A stretch of DNA of 45,833 bases from the NCBI GenBank assembly GCA_001898625.1, contig MKUP01000011.1, forward strand, positions 224,840 to 270,672. Reading direction: 5' to 3'. The DNA comes from Burkholderiales bacterium 67-32. Lineage in GTDB: Bacteria > Pseudomonadota > Gammaproteobacteria > Burkholderiales > Burkholderiaceae_B. The notes beneath the pieces are model-generated. The model searched no databases. It worked only from the letters and a program-made list of their open reading frames with translations, and was not told where the DNA came from. The position numbers and the translations under genes are program-made. Positions 7,700 to 15,232 of this stretch are shown here, in pieces (the first letter of the stretch is position 1; every line of letters begins with the position of its first letter).

Positions 7700-8581
7700 A
7701 TGGGCAAGTTTTCGATCGGGCCGCACATGCGGTTGCAGGAGTGGGTTGCCGAGGAAAAAGGCTATTTCGCCGCAGAAGGCCTGGACTACGAGTTCGTCGC
7801 CAAGGGCGGCTCGAAGAACCTGTCGGTGAAGTCGGCGGTGGAGCTGCCGCGCGACCAGATCCGCGGCGCCTACCAGACCATCGAGGAAGGCCGCACCTGC
7901 GACGTATCCAGCGCCTGCCACTGGACGGTCAACATGGCCGCCGCCGCGGGACACGGCAAGCTGTGGGCGGACGCCTATTCGGTCGCCTCCGCCGGCATCT
8001 ACGTTCCCGAGGATTCCCCCATCCGCGGGCCGGAGGACCTGGCGGGCGTGCCCATCACCGTGGGCTACCAGTCGGGCAGCCACTACGCGACGCTGCAGGC
8101 GCTGGAGGCGGTCCTGCCGCGCGACCAGATCAAGCTGCACTTCGGCGGCATGCTGATGCACCGCCTGGATCTCCTGGTCGATCGCCAGGTTCCCGCCGCC
8201 ACGATGTTCAACGCACCGATGTACTTCGCCGAACAGCTCGGATTCCGCAAGGTCATCGACTGCACGTTCATGATCGCGTCGGTGGTGCCCGGTGATGCCG
8301 CCACCGAGGACATCGCCAAGTACTTCCGCGCGCTCCAGCGCGCGCAGCAGGACATCGACCTGCGCTTCGAACGCTATACGCACTACTACAAGCGCGAGAT
8401 GCCCGAAAAGTACCGAGACCGGATGGATACCCGCCTGTACGGCCCGGGCGAACGCCTCGTCTTCCTGCCCTACACGCAGCAGATTTTCGAAGAGACCCAG
8501 CAATGGGTGAACGACTGGCAGATCTTCGACGACAAGCCCGAGCAGCGCATGGGCTATGGCGACTCGGTCCTGCACGCCTGA
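7700..8581 (+). CDS. Periplasmic-binding-protein-like (NMT1 type) protein without signal peptide
   Basis: A 293-residue protein with a type 2 solute-binding fold: MGKFSIGPHMRLQEWVAEEK and GYFAAEGLDYEFV match the start of mature NMT1/SsuA-type receptors, and LAGVPITVGYQSGSHYATLQ resembles their second-lobe hinge. The ATG at 7700 follows AAAGGAGA at good spacing, and neither this start nor the frame upstream to 7637 encodes a hydrophobic leader. The protein is therefore predicted to stay in the cytosol, or the gene may use an unusual export route. It could be an intracellular sensor or an enzyme evolved from a receptor fold, as THI5 and Pht5 relatives are. No permease adjoins it; the next plus-strand gene is the amine oxidase. 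Confidence 0.75.
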   Translation: MGKFSIGPHMRLQEWVAEEKGYFAAEGLDYEFVAKGGSKNLSVKSAVELPRDQIRGAYQTIEEGRTCDVSSACHWTVNMAAAAGHGKLWADAYSVASAGIYVPEDSPIRGPEDLAGVPITVGYQSGSHYATLQALEAVLPRDQIKLHFGGMLMHRLDLLVDRQVPAATMFNAPMYFAEQLGFRKVIDCTFMIASVVPGDAATEDIAKYFRALQRAQQDIDLRFERYTHYYKREMPEKYRDRMDTRLYGPGERLVFLPYTQQIFEETQQWVNDWQIFDDKPEQRMGYGDSVLHA

Positions 8582-8588
8582 ACATGCG

Positions 8589-8606
8589 GGCGCCTCCTGG
8601 CGCCCC
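8589..8606 (+). terminator. Hairpin just after the receptor-like gene
   Basis: Perfect stem GGGCGCC (8589-8595) / GGCGCCC (8600-8606) with loop TCCT, seven bases after the stop at 8581. No U tract follows, so it may be a weak terminator or an mRNA 3' stabiliser. Confidence 0.45.
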
Positions 8607-8647
8607 ACCTGCGTTTGCGAGCGAAAGTAAAAAAATAACTAAAAAAT

Positions 8648-8676
8648 TTTACTAACCTCAAAAACACGCATATACT
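8648..8676 (+). promoter_or_regulatory. Sigma70-like promoter for the amine-oxidase operon
   Basis: A -35 box TTTACT (8648-8653), exactly 17 bases, and a -10 box TATACT (8671-8676), four and five matches to consensus. Transcription would start near 8683, leaving a leader of about 230 bases before the ATG at 8915. The surrounding 8625-8700 stretch is strongly AT-rich. Confidence 0.6.
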
Positions 8677-8700
8677 TTTATTGTCATATAAAAAATGAAG

Positions 8701-8723
8701 GCGGATCGCCACACGCGATCCGC
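8701..8723. other. Stable hairpin in the leader of the amine-oxidase operon
   Basis: Perfect nine-base arms GCGGATCGC (8701-8709) and GCGATCCGC (8715-8723) around loop CACAC. It begins about 18 bases after the predicted transcription start. Read on the minus strand it is followed by CTTCATTTTTT, so it could also insulate against antisense transcription. The remaining leader, 8724-8914, holds C-rich sequence with no ORF or further element I can support. Confidence 0.55.
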
Positions 8724-8914
8724 TCCGCCCCCTACCCCCGGGGGCGTATCCAGACCTCAGTTCCAGCAAGTCCCGCTGCATCCGCAACCCGACCGCCCCG
8801 ATCGCGGGGAGTCCGCTCGCGTGTGCCGGCAGGACCGGTTGCAGCCACGAACCGCGCGCCCCAACCCGGGCCGCAATCGCTTCGATTCATACGTCATTTC
8901 CGGAGGAGACATCC

Positions 8915-10519
8915 ATGAGCGCATTCTTCGACAACCTGGGCCAATCCGGCCTGGGCACGACCCGCCGCGAATTCCTGGTGAAGGCCCTGGCCGCGGGCGG
9001 CAGCGGCCTGCTGCTGGCGACCATGAACGCGTGGGGCGCGGGCATCGCCTCGACCGCCGGCTCCCCGCCGGTGCTGCAAGGCGGCGGCCGCGGCAAGAAA
9101 GTGGTGATCCTGGGAGCGGGCCTGGCCGGTATGACCGCCGCCCTGGAACTGGGCAAGGCAGGCTACCAGTGCGAAGTGATCGAGGCGCGCAGCTACGCCG
9201 GCGGGCGCTGCCAGACGGCACGCCGCGGCTTCACGCTGAGCGAACTGGGCGGCGAGACCCAGGTCTGCGATTTCGATGAAGGGCAATACATCAACCACGG
9301 TCCGTGGCGCATCCCCTTCTGCCATCGCTCCACGCTGCATTACGCCGCCGAGCTGGGCGTGCCGCTAGAGCTCTACAACAACGACAACGACGCCGCCTAC
9401 ATCTATTACGAGAACGCCGGCCCGCTGTCGGGCAAGCGGCTGCGCCGCTTCGAGGTCAAGGCGGACATGCGGGGCAACGTGGACGAACTGCTGGCCAAGT
9501 CCATCCGCAACGGCCAGATGGACCAGACGCTGAGCGCCGAGGACAAGACCCTGCTGCTGGAATACCTGGTCAACGAGGGCTATCTCAACCGCGACGATCT
9601 GACTTATCGCGGCACCAACGGCCGCGGCTACAAGGTCTACCCCGGGGCCGGCAACCAGCCCGGCGTGGAATCGGACCCGCTGGGCTTCGGCGACCTGCTG
9701 AAATCCAAGCTGGGTCGCATCTACCGCTCCGTCAACGACGTCATGAGCCAGTCCACCATGCTGCAGGCGGTGGGCGGCATGGACCAGATCGCCAAGGCCT
9801 TCGAGCGCAAGGTGGGCCATCTCATCCGCTACGGCACCGAGGTCACGCAGATCCGCAACGGCAAGGACAAGGTCACGGTCCAGTGCAAGGACCTCAAGAC
9901 CGGCGCCCTGCGCACCCTGGAAGCGGACTTCTGCCTGTGCACCATTCCCATGTCCGTGCTCAAGCAGATGGATACGGACTTCTCCGCCGAGTTCAAACAG
10001 GCCATGCAGGGCAATGCCTACATGCCCACCGGCAAGATGGGCCTGCAGTTCAACCGCCGCTTCTGGGAACTCGACCACCAGATCTACGGCGGCCACATCG
10101 GCAACGACATCAAGAACATCGGCATCATCTCGCTGCCCTCCACACAGTGGCAGGGGCCGAAGGGAACGATGCTGGGCTACTACAACTTCGGCGCCACGGC
10201 CGCCGAGGTCAGCGCGCTGTCGCACAAGGAGCGGACCGAACTCGCGCTGGCCGCGGGCGAGAAAATCTTCCCCGGCGACTATCGCAAGCACTTCGCCAAG
10301 TCGTTCTCGGTCGCGTGGCATCGCGTGCAGTACAGCCTGGGCGGCTTCTCCACCTGGTCGGGCGAATCGCGCAAGACCGCCTTCCCGCGCCTGCTCGAAG
10401 GCGAAGGCCGGACCCTGCTGGCGGGCGAACACATGAGCTACCTGGGCGGCTGGATGGCCGGCGCGATCGAATCGTCGTGGCAGCAGATCGAGCGCATGCA
10501 CGCGCGCAACGCCGCCTGA
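8915..10519 (+). CDS. Tat-exported flavin monoamine oxidase family protein
   Basis: FAD-dependent amine oxidase or dehydrogenase, 534 residues. The leader holds a twin-arginine motif TTRREFLVK (Arg17-Arg18) followed by a hydrophobic run, so it is exported folded with its FAD. The Rossmann fingerprint VVILGAGLAGMTAALEL (about 64-80) with Glu90, and AGGRCQTAR, bind FAD; the C-terminal FAD motif is LLAGEHMSYLGGWMAGAIES (about 501-520). Related enzymes oxidise amines or amino acids to imines, and some (nicotine oxidoreductase NicA2) use cytochrome c instead of oxygen. The next genes, a c-type cytochrome and an exported RidA, fit such chemistry in the periplasm. GGAGGAG precedes the ATG. The substrate is unknown. 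Confidence 0.88.
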   Translation: MSAFFDNLGQSGLGTTRREFLVKALAAGGSGLLLATMNAWGAGIASTAGSPPVLQGGGRGKKVVILGAGLAGMTAALELGKAGYQCEVIEARSYAGGRCQTARRGFTLSELGGETQVCDFDEGQYINHGPWRIPFCHRSTLHYAAELGVPLELYNNDNDAAYIYYENAGPLSGKRLRRFEVKADMRGNVDELLAKSIRNGQMDQTLSAEDKTLLLEYLVNEGYLNRDDLTYRGTNGRGYKVYPGAGNQPGVESDPLGFGDLLKSKLGRIYRSVNDVMSQSTMLQAVGGMDQIAKAFERKVGHLIRYGTEVTQIRNGKDKVTVQCKDLKTGALRTLEADFCLCTIPMSVLKQMDTDFSAEFKQAMQGNAYMPTGKMGLQFNRRFWELDHQIYGGHIGNDIKNIGIISLPSTQWQGPKGTMLGYYNFGATAAEVSALSHKERTELALAAGEKIFPGDYRKHFAKSFSVAWHRVQYSLGGFSTWSGESRKTAFPRLLEGEGRTLLAGEHMSYLGGWMAGAIESSWQQIERMHARNAA

Positions 10520-10543
10520 CACCCCTTGCAAGGAACCCGACAC

Positions 10544-10936
10544 ATGATGTTCAAGCCGCTCATCGCGCTGTTCGCACTGGCCATCCCCTACGCGGCGCAG
10601 GCCCAGGAATCCGGCGCGTCGCTCTATCAGAAGAATTGCCTGGCCTGCCACCAGGCCAAGGGGCAGGGCATCCCCGGCGCCTTCCCCGCGCTGGCCGGCA
10701 GCGCCTTCGTCGCCGGCGACCGGACCGAGCTGCTGGCGACGATCCTGAAAGGACGGGGCGGCATGCCCGCCTTTGCCGGATCGATGAACGACGAGCAGAT
10801 CGCCGCCGTGGCCACTTACCTGCGCGACGACTGGAACGGCAAGGCCGGCCCGGTGCAGCCCGTCCAGGTCGCCGCCGTGCGCAAGGGCGGCAATGCCGTG
10901 CAATACAGCCAGTCGCAGGCCCGTCCCAACAACTGA
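10544..10936 (+). CDS. Class I c-type cytochrome, periplasmic
   Basis: A 130-residue exported monohaem cytochrome c. It has a Sec signal (MMFKPLIALFALAIPYAAQA) with cleavage near AQA-QE, a haem site CLACH (residues 32-36) and a likely axial Met in RGGMPAFAG (Met74), followed by the closing helix MNDEQIAAVATYLRDDW. AAGGAA precedes the ATG at 10544 by eight bases. It lies 24 bases after the amine oxidase gene and is the likely electron acceptor of that enzyme (inference), comparable to the cytochrome partner of NicA2. The C-terminal 30 residues beyond the haem fold are polar and unremarkable. Confidence 0.9.
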   Translation: MMFKPLIALFALAIPYAAQAQESGASLYQKNCLACHQAKGQGIPGAFPALAGSAFVAGDRTELLATILKGRGGMPAFAGSMNDEQIAAVATYLRDDWNGKAGPVQPVQVAAVRKGGNAVQYSQSQARPNN

Positions 10937-10966
10937 TCCCACCCCCGACGACAACAAGGAAACCCC

Positions 10967-11470
10967 ATGTCTTTCACCGCTCGCGCCGCGCTCATGATTC
11001 TTCCCTCCGCCCTCCTGCTTGCACAAGGCGTCCAGGCCCAGGACATCGTGCGCCATGCCTCGTCCAACCCGAACGCGCCGATGTCTTCGGCGGTCCAGAT
11101 CCCGCCGTCGGCCACCACCTACTACCTGAGCGGCCAGGTCCCCGCCGCCGTCAATCCCAACGCGCCGCGCGAATCGCGCGAAGCGTTCGGCGACACCGAG
11201 ACCCAGACCATCAGCGTGCTCGAACGCATCGAGGCCACCTTGAAGCCCCTGGGCCTGGGCATGAAGGACGTCGTCAAGATGCAGGTGTTCCTGGTGGCCG
11301 ATCCGCAGAAGAACAACAAGATGGATTTCCGCGGCTTCATGGCCGGCTACGGCAAGTTCCTCGGCAAGACCCAGCCCAACCTGCCCGCGCGTTCGGTGAT
11401 GCAGGTGGCGCGCCTGGCCAACGACGGCTGGCTGGTCGAGATCGAGGTCATCGCCGCCAAGGCTCACTGA
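10967..11470 (+). CDS. Exported RidA-family (YjgF) imine deaminase
   Basis: A RidA/YjgF-fold protein of 167 residues. Family members hydrolyse reactive imines or enamines to ketones and ammonia. An N-terminal Sec signal (MSFTARAALMILPSALLLAQ ending GVQA) precedes the domain, which is unusual because classical RidA is cytosolic. The domain starts near residue 37 and retains the catalytic Arg (NLPARSVMQVARL, Arg142) and the ending WLVEIEVIAAKA. The position directly after the exported amine oxidase and cytochrome suggests that it hydrolyses the imine product in the periplasm (inference). CAAGGAAAC precedes the ATG. Confidence 0.88.
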   Translation: MSFTARAALMILPSALLLAQGVQAQDIVRHASSNPNAPMSSAVQIPPSATTYYLSGQVPAAVNPNAPRESREAFGDTETQTISVLERIEATLKPLGLGMKDVVKMQVFLVADPQKNNKMDFRGFMAGYGKFLGKTQPNLPARSVMQVARLANDGWLVEIEVIAAKAH

Positions 11471-11591
11471 ATCCACGCCACGCACGCCGGACGCGCCTCG
11501 TAGGCCACGACGCCCGCTGACGCGGGACGCTTCCGGCGACACGGATCCACCACGCAGTCCGGACATCGGCGCATCGCCGCCGAGGGGGGAG

Positions 11592-11613
11592 CTCGCGCCC
11601 GAAAAAGCGCGAG
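11592..11613. other. Hairpin in the leader of the porin gene
   Basis: Perfect seven-base arms CTCGCGC (11592-11598) and GCGCGAG (11607-11613) around loop CCGAAAAA, 33 bases before the porin start. It could be a processing or stability element, or a terminator for readthrough from ridA; there is no U tract. Confidence 0.4.
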
Positions 11614-11646
11614 TCCGGAACCACGACATAAAACGAGGAGCAGACC

Positions 11647-12723
11647 ATGTACCAGAGGATACTCATCGCGGGGACCGCGGCACTTCTATCCACGCAGGTC
11701 CACGCGCAGTCCAGCGTGACCATCTACGGCGTCGCCGACGTCAGCATCCGATATCTCACCCACGCCGACCGCGCCACCGGACGCAGCAAGCTGTCCATGG
11801 AGAACGGCGCCGTCTCGAACAGCCGCTGGGGATTCCGCGGCGTGGAGGACCTGGGCAACGGCCTGTCCGCCCTCTTCAACCTGGAAGGCGGCATGAACCT
11901 GGACGACGGCACCCAGTCGACCGCCGGCAAGATCTTCAACCGGCAATCGTTCATGGGCCTGAGCAGCCGCACCGCCGGCACGCTGACCGTCGGCCTGCAG
12001 AACAATCCGCTGTTCGACTTCATGGTCGGCCCCTACGACCCCATGACCCTGGGCAACTACAGCCAGAACTCCTGGATGGGCACGGTGTTCAGCGTGGCTG
12101 GCCGGCGCGGCAAGGACAACTCGATCAAGTACACGAACACTTTCGGCGATTTCCGGGTCGCCGCGTTCTACGGCATGGGCGAACAGCCCGACAACCATCG
12201 CAAGAACGAGGCCTGGAGCGGCACGGTTTCCTACACGAAGGGCCCCTTCAGCACCGGCGGCGGCTTCGTCCTCACGCATGACGCCCTGGGCAACAAGCAG
12301 ACGGTCTACAACCTGAACCTGCGCTACAAACTCGGGCCCGCCACGCTGTTCCTGGGCCACTTCAACAGCAAGGACCACACGGGCTTCGTCGACGCGTTCC
12401 TGAACGGCGGCGCCACGCCCAGCGCCACGGCCCCGCGCCGCGACAACGCCTGGTTCACGGGCCTTACCTACGACGTCATGCCGTCGCTCAAGCTGACCAG
12501 CGCTTTCTACTATGACCGCAGCAAGAACGTGCGCGCGGTCCAGGGGGACGCCGGCGAGGGCACGCGCTACGCGCTGGTGCTGCTGGCCGACTACTACCTG
12601 TCGCGGCGCACGACGCTGTACGCCACCGTCGACTACAACAAGGTCAAGGATGCTGCGCGCGTCGACATTCCCGGCGGGAACAGTCAAACCGGCGTCGCGA
12701 TCGGCCTGCGCCATCGTTTCTGA
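11647..12723 (+). CDS. Gram-negative trimeric porin (Porin_4 type)
   Basis: Outer-membrane general diffusion porin of 358 residues. The signal peptide ends STQVHA-QS; the mature start SSVTIYGVADVSIRYL and the terminal GVAIGLRHRF, ending in Phe as the BAM complex requires, are typical of the betaproteobacterial porin family. Internal motifs include NSRWGFRGVEDLGNGLSALF and NRQSFMGLSS. GAGGAG precedes the ATG. Its place between the amine-oxidation genes and their regulator suggests it admits the substrate into the periplasm, but these porins are broadly permissive. Confidence 0.93.
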   Translation: MYQRILIAGTAALLSTQVHAQSSVTIYGVADVSIRYLTHADRATGRSKLSMENGAVSNSRWGFRGVEDLGNGLSALFNLEGGMNLDDGTQSTAGKIFNRQSFMGLSSRTAGTLTVGLQNNPLFDFMVGPYDPMTLGNYSQNSWMGTVFSVAGRRGKDNSIKYTNTFGDFRVAAFYGMGEQPDNHRKNEAWSGTVSYTKGPFSTGGGFVLTHDALGNKQTVYNLNLRYKLGPATLFLGHFNSKDHTGFVDAFLNGGATPSATAPRRDNAWFTGLTYDVMPSLKLTSAFYYDRSKNVRAVQGDAGEGTRYALVLLADYYLSRRTTLYATVDYNKVKDAARVDIPGGNSQTGVAIGLRHRF

Positions 12724-12782
12724 TAGACATCGTGACGGGGTCCAGTAAACTCGCGAAGATCGAGCACAGCCACTTGGGAACG

Positions 12783-13445
12783 ATGTCGACTCGCGCCACC
12801 GACCGCCGTGCCGCCCAGCCCCGCCAGGCGGCGGCGCGTGACAAGGCCAAAGCCAGGGACAAGGACTCCGCCTCGGTGGACGAGACCTTCGTCTGGATAG
12901 GCGGGCAGATCCGCAGCTTGCGCAAGGCGCGCAAGCTTTCGCTGGACGAGCTCAGCCGCGCGACCGGCTTTTCCATCGGCTATCTCAGCCAGATGGAGCG
13001 CGGCCTGGCCAAGACCTCGATCGGTTTCCTGAAGAAGGTCAGCCTCGCGCTGGACGTGCCGCTGGGCTGGTTCTTTCCCAGTGGCCAGCCCAGCGATCCC
13101 ACCGACCGCGGCGTGGTCGTCCGCGCCTCGCGCAGGCGCCAGTTGACCTCGAACGCCGGCGTGTCCGACTTCCTGTTGTCGGCCAATCTGGATGGCCAGC
13201 TCAAGCTGTTCTATTCGGTGCTGGAACCCGGCGCGCGCAGCGGCGACGCCTACGCGCACCAGGGCGAGGAAGGCGGCTACGTGGTCAGCGGCAGCCTGGA
13301 CCTATGGGTGGGGGACGATCATTTCGTCGTCAACGCGGGCGACAGCTTCAGCTATCCCAGCACGACGCCGCACCGCCACGCCAACCACGGACGCGATGCC
13401 GTGGTCATCATCTGGGCCGTTTCCGCCGGTTCGGGCAAAGGGTAA
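12783..13445 (+). CDS. XRE-family regulator with C-terminal cupin
   Basis: A 220-residue regulator: a basic, disordered N-terminus, an HTH_3 domain (about 40-95: IRSLRKARKLSLDELSRATG, then FSIGYLSQMERG) and a cupin sensor (about 140-212: LEPGARSGDAYAHQGEEGGY through SYPSTTPHRHANH). The architecture is that of PuuR-like and SutR-like regulators; PuuR governs putrescine use, which fits an amine-oxidation neighbourhood. I chose the ATG at 12783, preceded by TGGGAA; a GTG at 12732 nine bases after the porin stop would add 17 residues. It is likely the regulator of the 8.9-12.7 kb genes. Confidence 0.88.
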   Translation: MSTRATDRRAAQPRQAAARDKAKARDKDSASVDETFVWIGGQIRSLRKARKLSLDELSRATGFSIGYLSQMERGLAKTSIGFLKKVSLALDVPLGWFFPSGQPSDPTDRGVVVRASRRRQLTSNAGVSDFLLSANLDGQLKLFYSVLEPGARSGDAYAHQGEEGGYVVSGSLDLWVGDDHFVVNAGDSFSYPSTTPHRHANHGRDAVVIIWAVSAGSGKG

Positions 13446-13473
13446 AAAAAGCGGGGGCCATGCGCCCCCGCTT
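13444..13473 (-). terminator. Rho-independent terminator of the HD-domain gene
   Basis: Perfect ten-base stem AAGCGGGGGC (13449-13458) / GCCCCCGCTT (13464-13473) with a five-base loop. On the minus strand it is followed by a run of seven T, a textbook terminator for the gene ending at 13479. It also overlaps the 3' end of the XRE gene and may work less well in that direction. Confidence 0.85.
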
Positions 13474-13478
13474 GCGGA

Positions 13479-14237
13479 TCAAAGGAACTTGGTCGGCCAG
13501 ATGATCGTGCGCCACATGTGCGCCACCGGGCTGCCGTCAAAGCCCAGGCCTTCCTTGGGCTGCTTGAAGTTGCGGCCGATGATGTCGATGAAGTCGTCCA
13601 TGCTGACCACCGCGTTCGGATCGAACGAATAGATGTCGTTCAGCGTGATCAGCCGGCTCGTCATGTACCACTTGTGGTTGCGCGCTTCCTGATAGGCCTG
13701 CTCGACATAGGGTTCGGGCCGGTAGTCTTCGCCGAAGTAGCGGATGTAGGCATCGGGGTAGGCATAGCCCACGGACTCGTCGGGGAAGAAGCGCAGCGCC
13801 TGGTGGTAGCGGATGGCCCAGCTCACTTCCTCGTCCACGTAGGGTTCGAGCAATTGCGCGCCCCAGTAGCCGTGGTCGACGCGGATGAAGCCGGACACGG
13901 CGATGTCGTGCAGCAGACAGGCCAGCACGACCTTCTCGCTGTGCCCGCCCTTGAGCGCATGGGTGGCGCTTTGCAGCAGGTGATTGGCCGGCGCGAAGCG
14001 GTACTTGAAGAAGTCCAGCAGCGTGGGTTGCTCCGGCATCGCGGGCAGGCGCGGATCGTCGCCCATCATGAAATGCTTGGGTTTGCCTTGGTCGCGCGCC
14101 GCGCCTTGCGGCATGATGGGTTGTCTCGGGTCTTTCTCGCCCGAGGTGAACAGCACGGACTTCACCACCTTGCGATCGAGTTCCTCGATCATCTGGTGTT
14201 CGAGCGCGTCCGCGCGCTGGGACAGGGTCATTGCCAT
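13479..14237 (-). CDS. HD-domain protein with a di-iron oxygenase-like ligand set
   Basis: A 252-residue HD-superfamily protein. The metal pattern reads His86 (APANHLLQ), His110-Asp111 (CLLHDIA), His122 (RVDHGYWGAQLLEP), His145 (IRYHQALRF) and Asp201 (LNDIYSF), i.e. H...HD...H...H...D. That six-ligand set is the one used by HD-domain mixed-valent di-iron oxygenases (PhnZ, TmpB, MIOX relatives) as well as by some two-metal phosphohydrolases, so either activity is possible. No other domain is present and no signal peptide. The ATG at 14237 follows AAGGACG. It is convergent with the XRE gene and divergent from the GntR gene at 14433. Confidence 0.8.
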   Translation of the reverse strand: MAMTLSQRADALEHQMIEELDRKVVKSVLFTSGEKDPRQPIMPQGAARDQGKPKHFMMGDDPRLPAMPEQPTLLDFFKYRFAPANHLLQSATHALKGGHSEKVVLACLLHDIAVSGFIRVDHGYWGAQLLEPYVDEEVSWAIRYHQALRFFPDESVGYAYPDAYIRYFGEDYRPEPYVEQAYQEARNHKWYMTSRLITLNDIYSFDPNAVVSMDDFIDIIGRNFKQPKEGLGFDGSPVAHMWRTIIWPTKFL

Positions 14238-14307
14238 GATTGCGTCCTTAGCAGGTACTGGATTTCCGCGCCGCGGCCCTTGCATGACGATAGGCCCCAG
14301 CTAATTA

Positions 14308-14320
14308 GCATACAGTATGC
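14308..14320. promoter_or_regulatory. GCATAC-A-GTATGC palindrome, candidate FadR-type operator
   Basis: A perfect 13-base palindrome in the 195-base gap between the divergent HD-domain and GntR genes, in a small AT-rich patch. Its GTAT/ATAC halves resemble operators of FadR-subfamily GntR proteins. It is 70 bases upstream of the HD gene and 113 upstream of the GntR gene. Confidence 0.5.
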
Positions 14321-14377
14321 GTCTTAACAAAAAGTGTCAAGGCTGGGCAAGCCCGGCATGGACGCGAAGGCAGTCTG

Positions 14378-14389
14378 CTAAGATTCCAG
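14378..14389 (+). promoter_or_regulatory. CTAAGATTCCAG box, matched inverted at 15241-15252
   Basis: The 12-mer lies 44 bases before the GntR start. Its inverted match (CTAAGATTCTAG on the minus strand, 11 of 12 identical) sits in the promoter of the dehydrogenase operon. A site shared by the regulator and its downstream operon suggests a GntR operator. Confidence 0.4.
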
Positions 14390-14432
14390 CCCGTCGCGCG
14401 ACGCACGCCACGCATTCATCCGAGATCGCCGC

Positions 14433-15122
14433 ATGTCGAGCCCCCTGCCCCATCCCTCCGCCTTCCCGCCCAACGGCGCCGACCTCGGCGCGCCCGCGGG
14501 CAAGACGGGCAGGATCCTGCAGATCCTGCAGGCGCGCTTCGCCAGCGGGCACTACCGCTTCGGCGAGAAGCTCTCGGTGGTGGACCTGGCCCAGGAGTTC
14601 GGCGTCAGCCGCCAGCCCATCATGACGTCCATGCGCGACCTGGCCGGCGACGGCTTCGTCATCATCACGCCCCAGGTGGGCTGCGAAGCCGCCGCGCCCG
14701 ACAAGAACGAGATCCAGGATTTCTTCTCGGTCTTCGCAAAGATGGAAGGCCGCATGGCGGGCATGGCCGCCGAGCGCCACGACGACGCCGACATGGTCCA
14801 GTTGCGTGCCGCCCAGGCCAGCTTCGAACAGTCGCCCACCGGCGGCGGCCACTGGAACCTGGACAGCGTCAGCCATTTCCACAGCGTCATCCGCCACATG
14901 GCCCGCACGCCGGCCCTGGCCAACCGCATCGGCAAGTTCTGGCACATGGCCAACTACATCCTGCGCAACGGCCAGCGCGACTATCCCGAATCCGTGCGCA
15001 CCGTCGGCAACCGCGAACGCGCCGGCATCGTGGCCGCCATCGCCGAACGCGATGCGCAGGGTGCCGAACGCGCCATGGAACTGCACGTGCTCGGCAAGCC
15101 GCACCGCGTCGGCCTGCTCTGA
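14433..15122 (+). CDS. GntR/FadR-subfamily transcriptional regulator
   Basis: A 229-residue regulator with a winged HTH (about 20-85: FASGHYRFGEKLSVVDLAQE, FGVSRQPIMTSMRDLAGDGF) and an FCD-type helical domain (about 95-225) with metal-ligand histidines in SVSHFHSVIRHMA and the C-terminal ELHVL. It is followed by a candidate terminator and then, 168 bases on, by the dehydrogenase-M24-Bug-Pht5-like operon on the same strand, its probable target. The N-terminal 25 residues are Pro/Gly-rich and disordered; the ATG at 14433 follows a weak GAGATCGCCGC, so a later start is possible. Confidence 0.9.
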   Translation: MSSPLPHPSAFPPNGADLGAPAGKTGRILQILQARFASGHYRFGEKLSVVDLAQEFGVSRQPIMTSMRDLAGDGFVIITPQVGCEAAAPDKNEIQDFFSVFAKMEGRMAGMAAERHDDADMVQLRAAQASFEQSPTGGGHWNLDSVSHFHSVIRHMARTPALANRIGKFWHMANYILRNGQRDYPESVRTVGNRERAGIVAAIAERDAQGAERAMELHVLGKPHRVGLL

Positions 15123-15139
15123 CCCTCGCTTTCCCCGCC

Positions 15140-15157
15140 GGCCGCCGGGCGGCCTTT
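15140..15157 (+). terminator. Candidate terminator after the GntR gene
   Basis: Stem GGCCG (15140-15144) / CGGCC (15150-15154) with loop CCGGG, followed by TTT, 18 bases after the stop codon. The stem is short but all G-C. Confidence 0.45.
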
Positions 15158-15232
15158 CCTCGCGCCCATGGCGGCATGGGCGCGCACGCCTGAGTCCCTG
15201 CGCATTCCCCCGTTCCAGCGGCTTCGCCCTAA

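Noticed and set aside
9365-11629. A 754-codon antisense frame over the amine oxidase, cytochrome and ridA genes
   Set aside because: It spans three well-supported genes on the opposite strand and has no recognisable domain.
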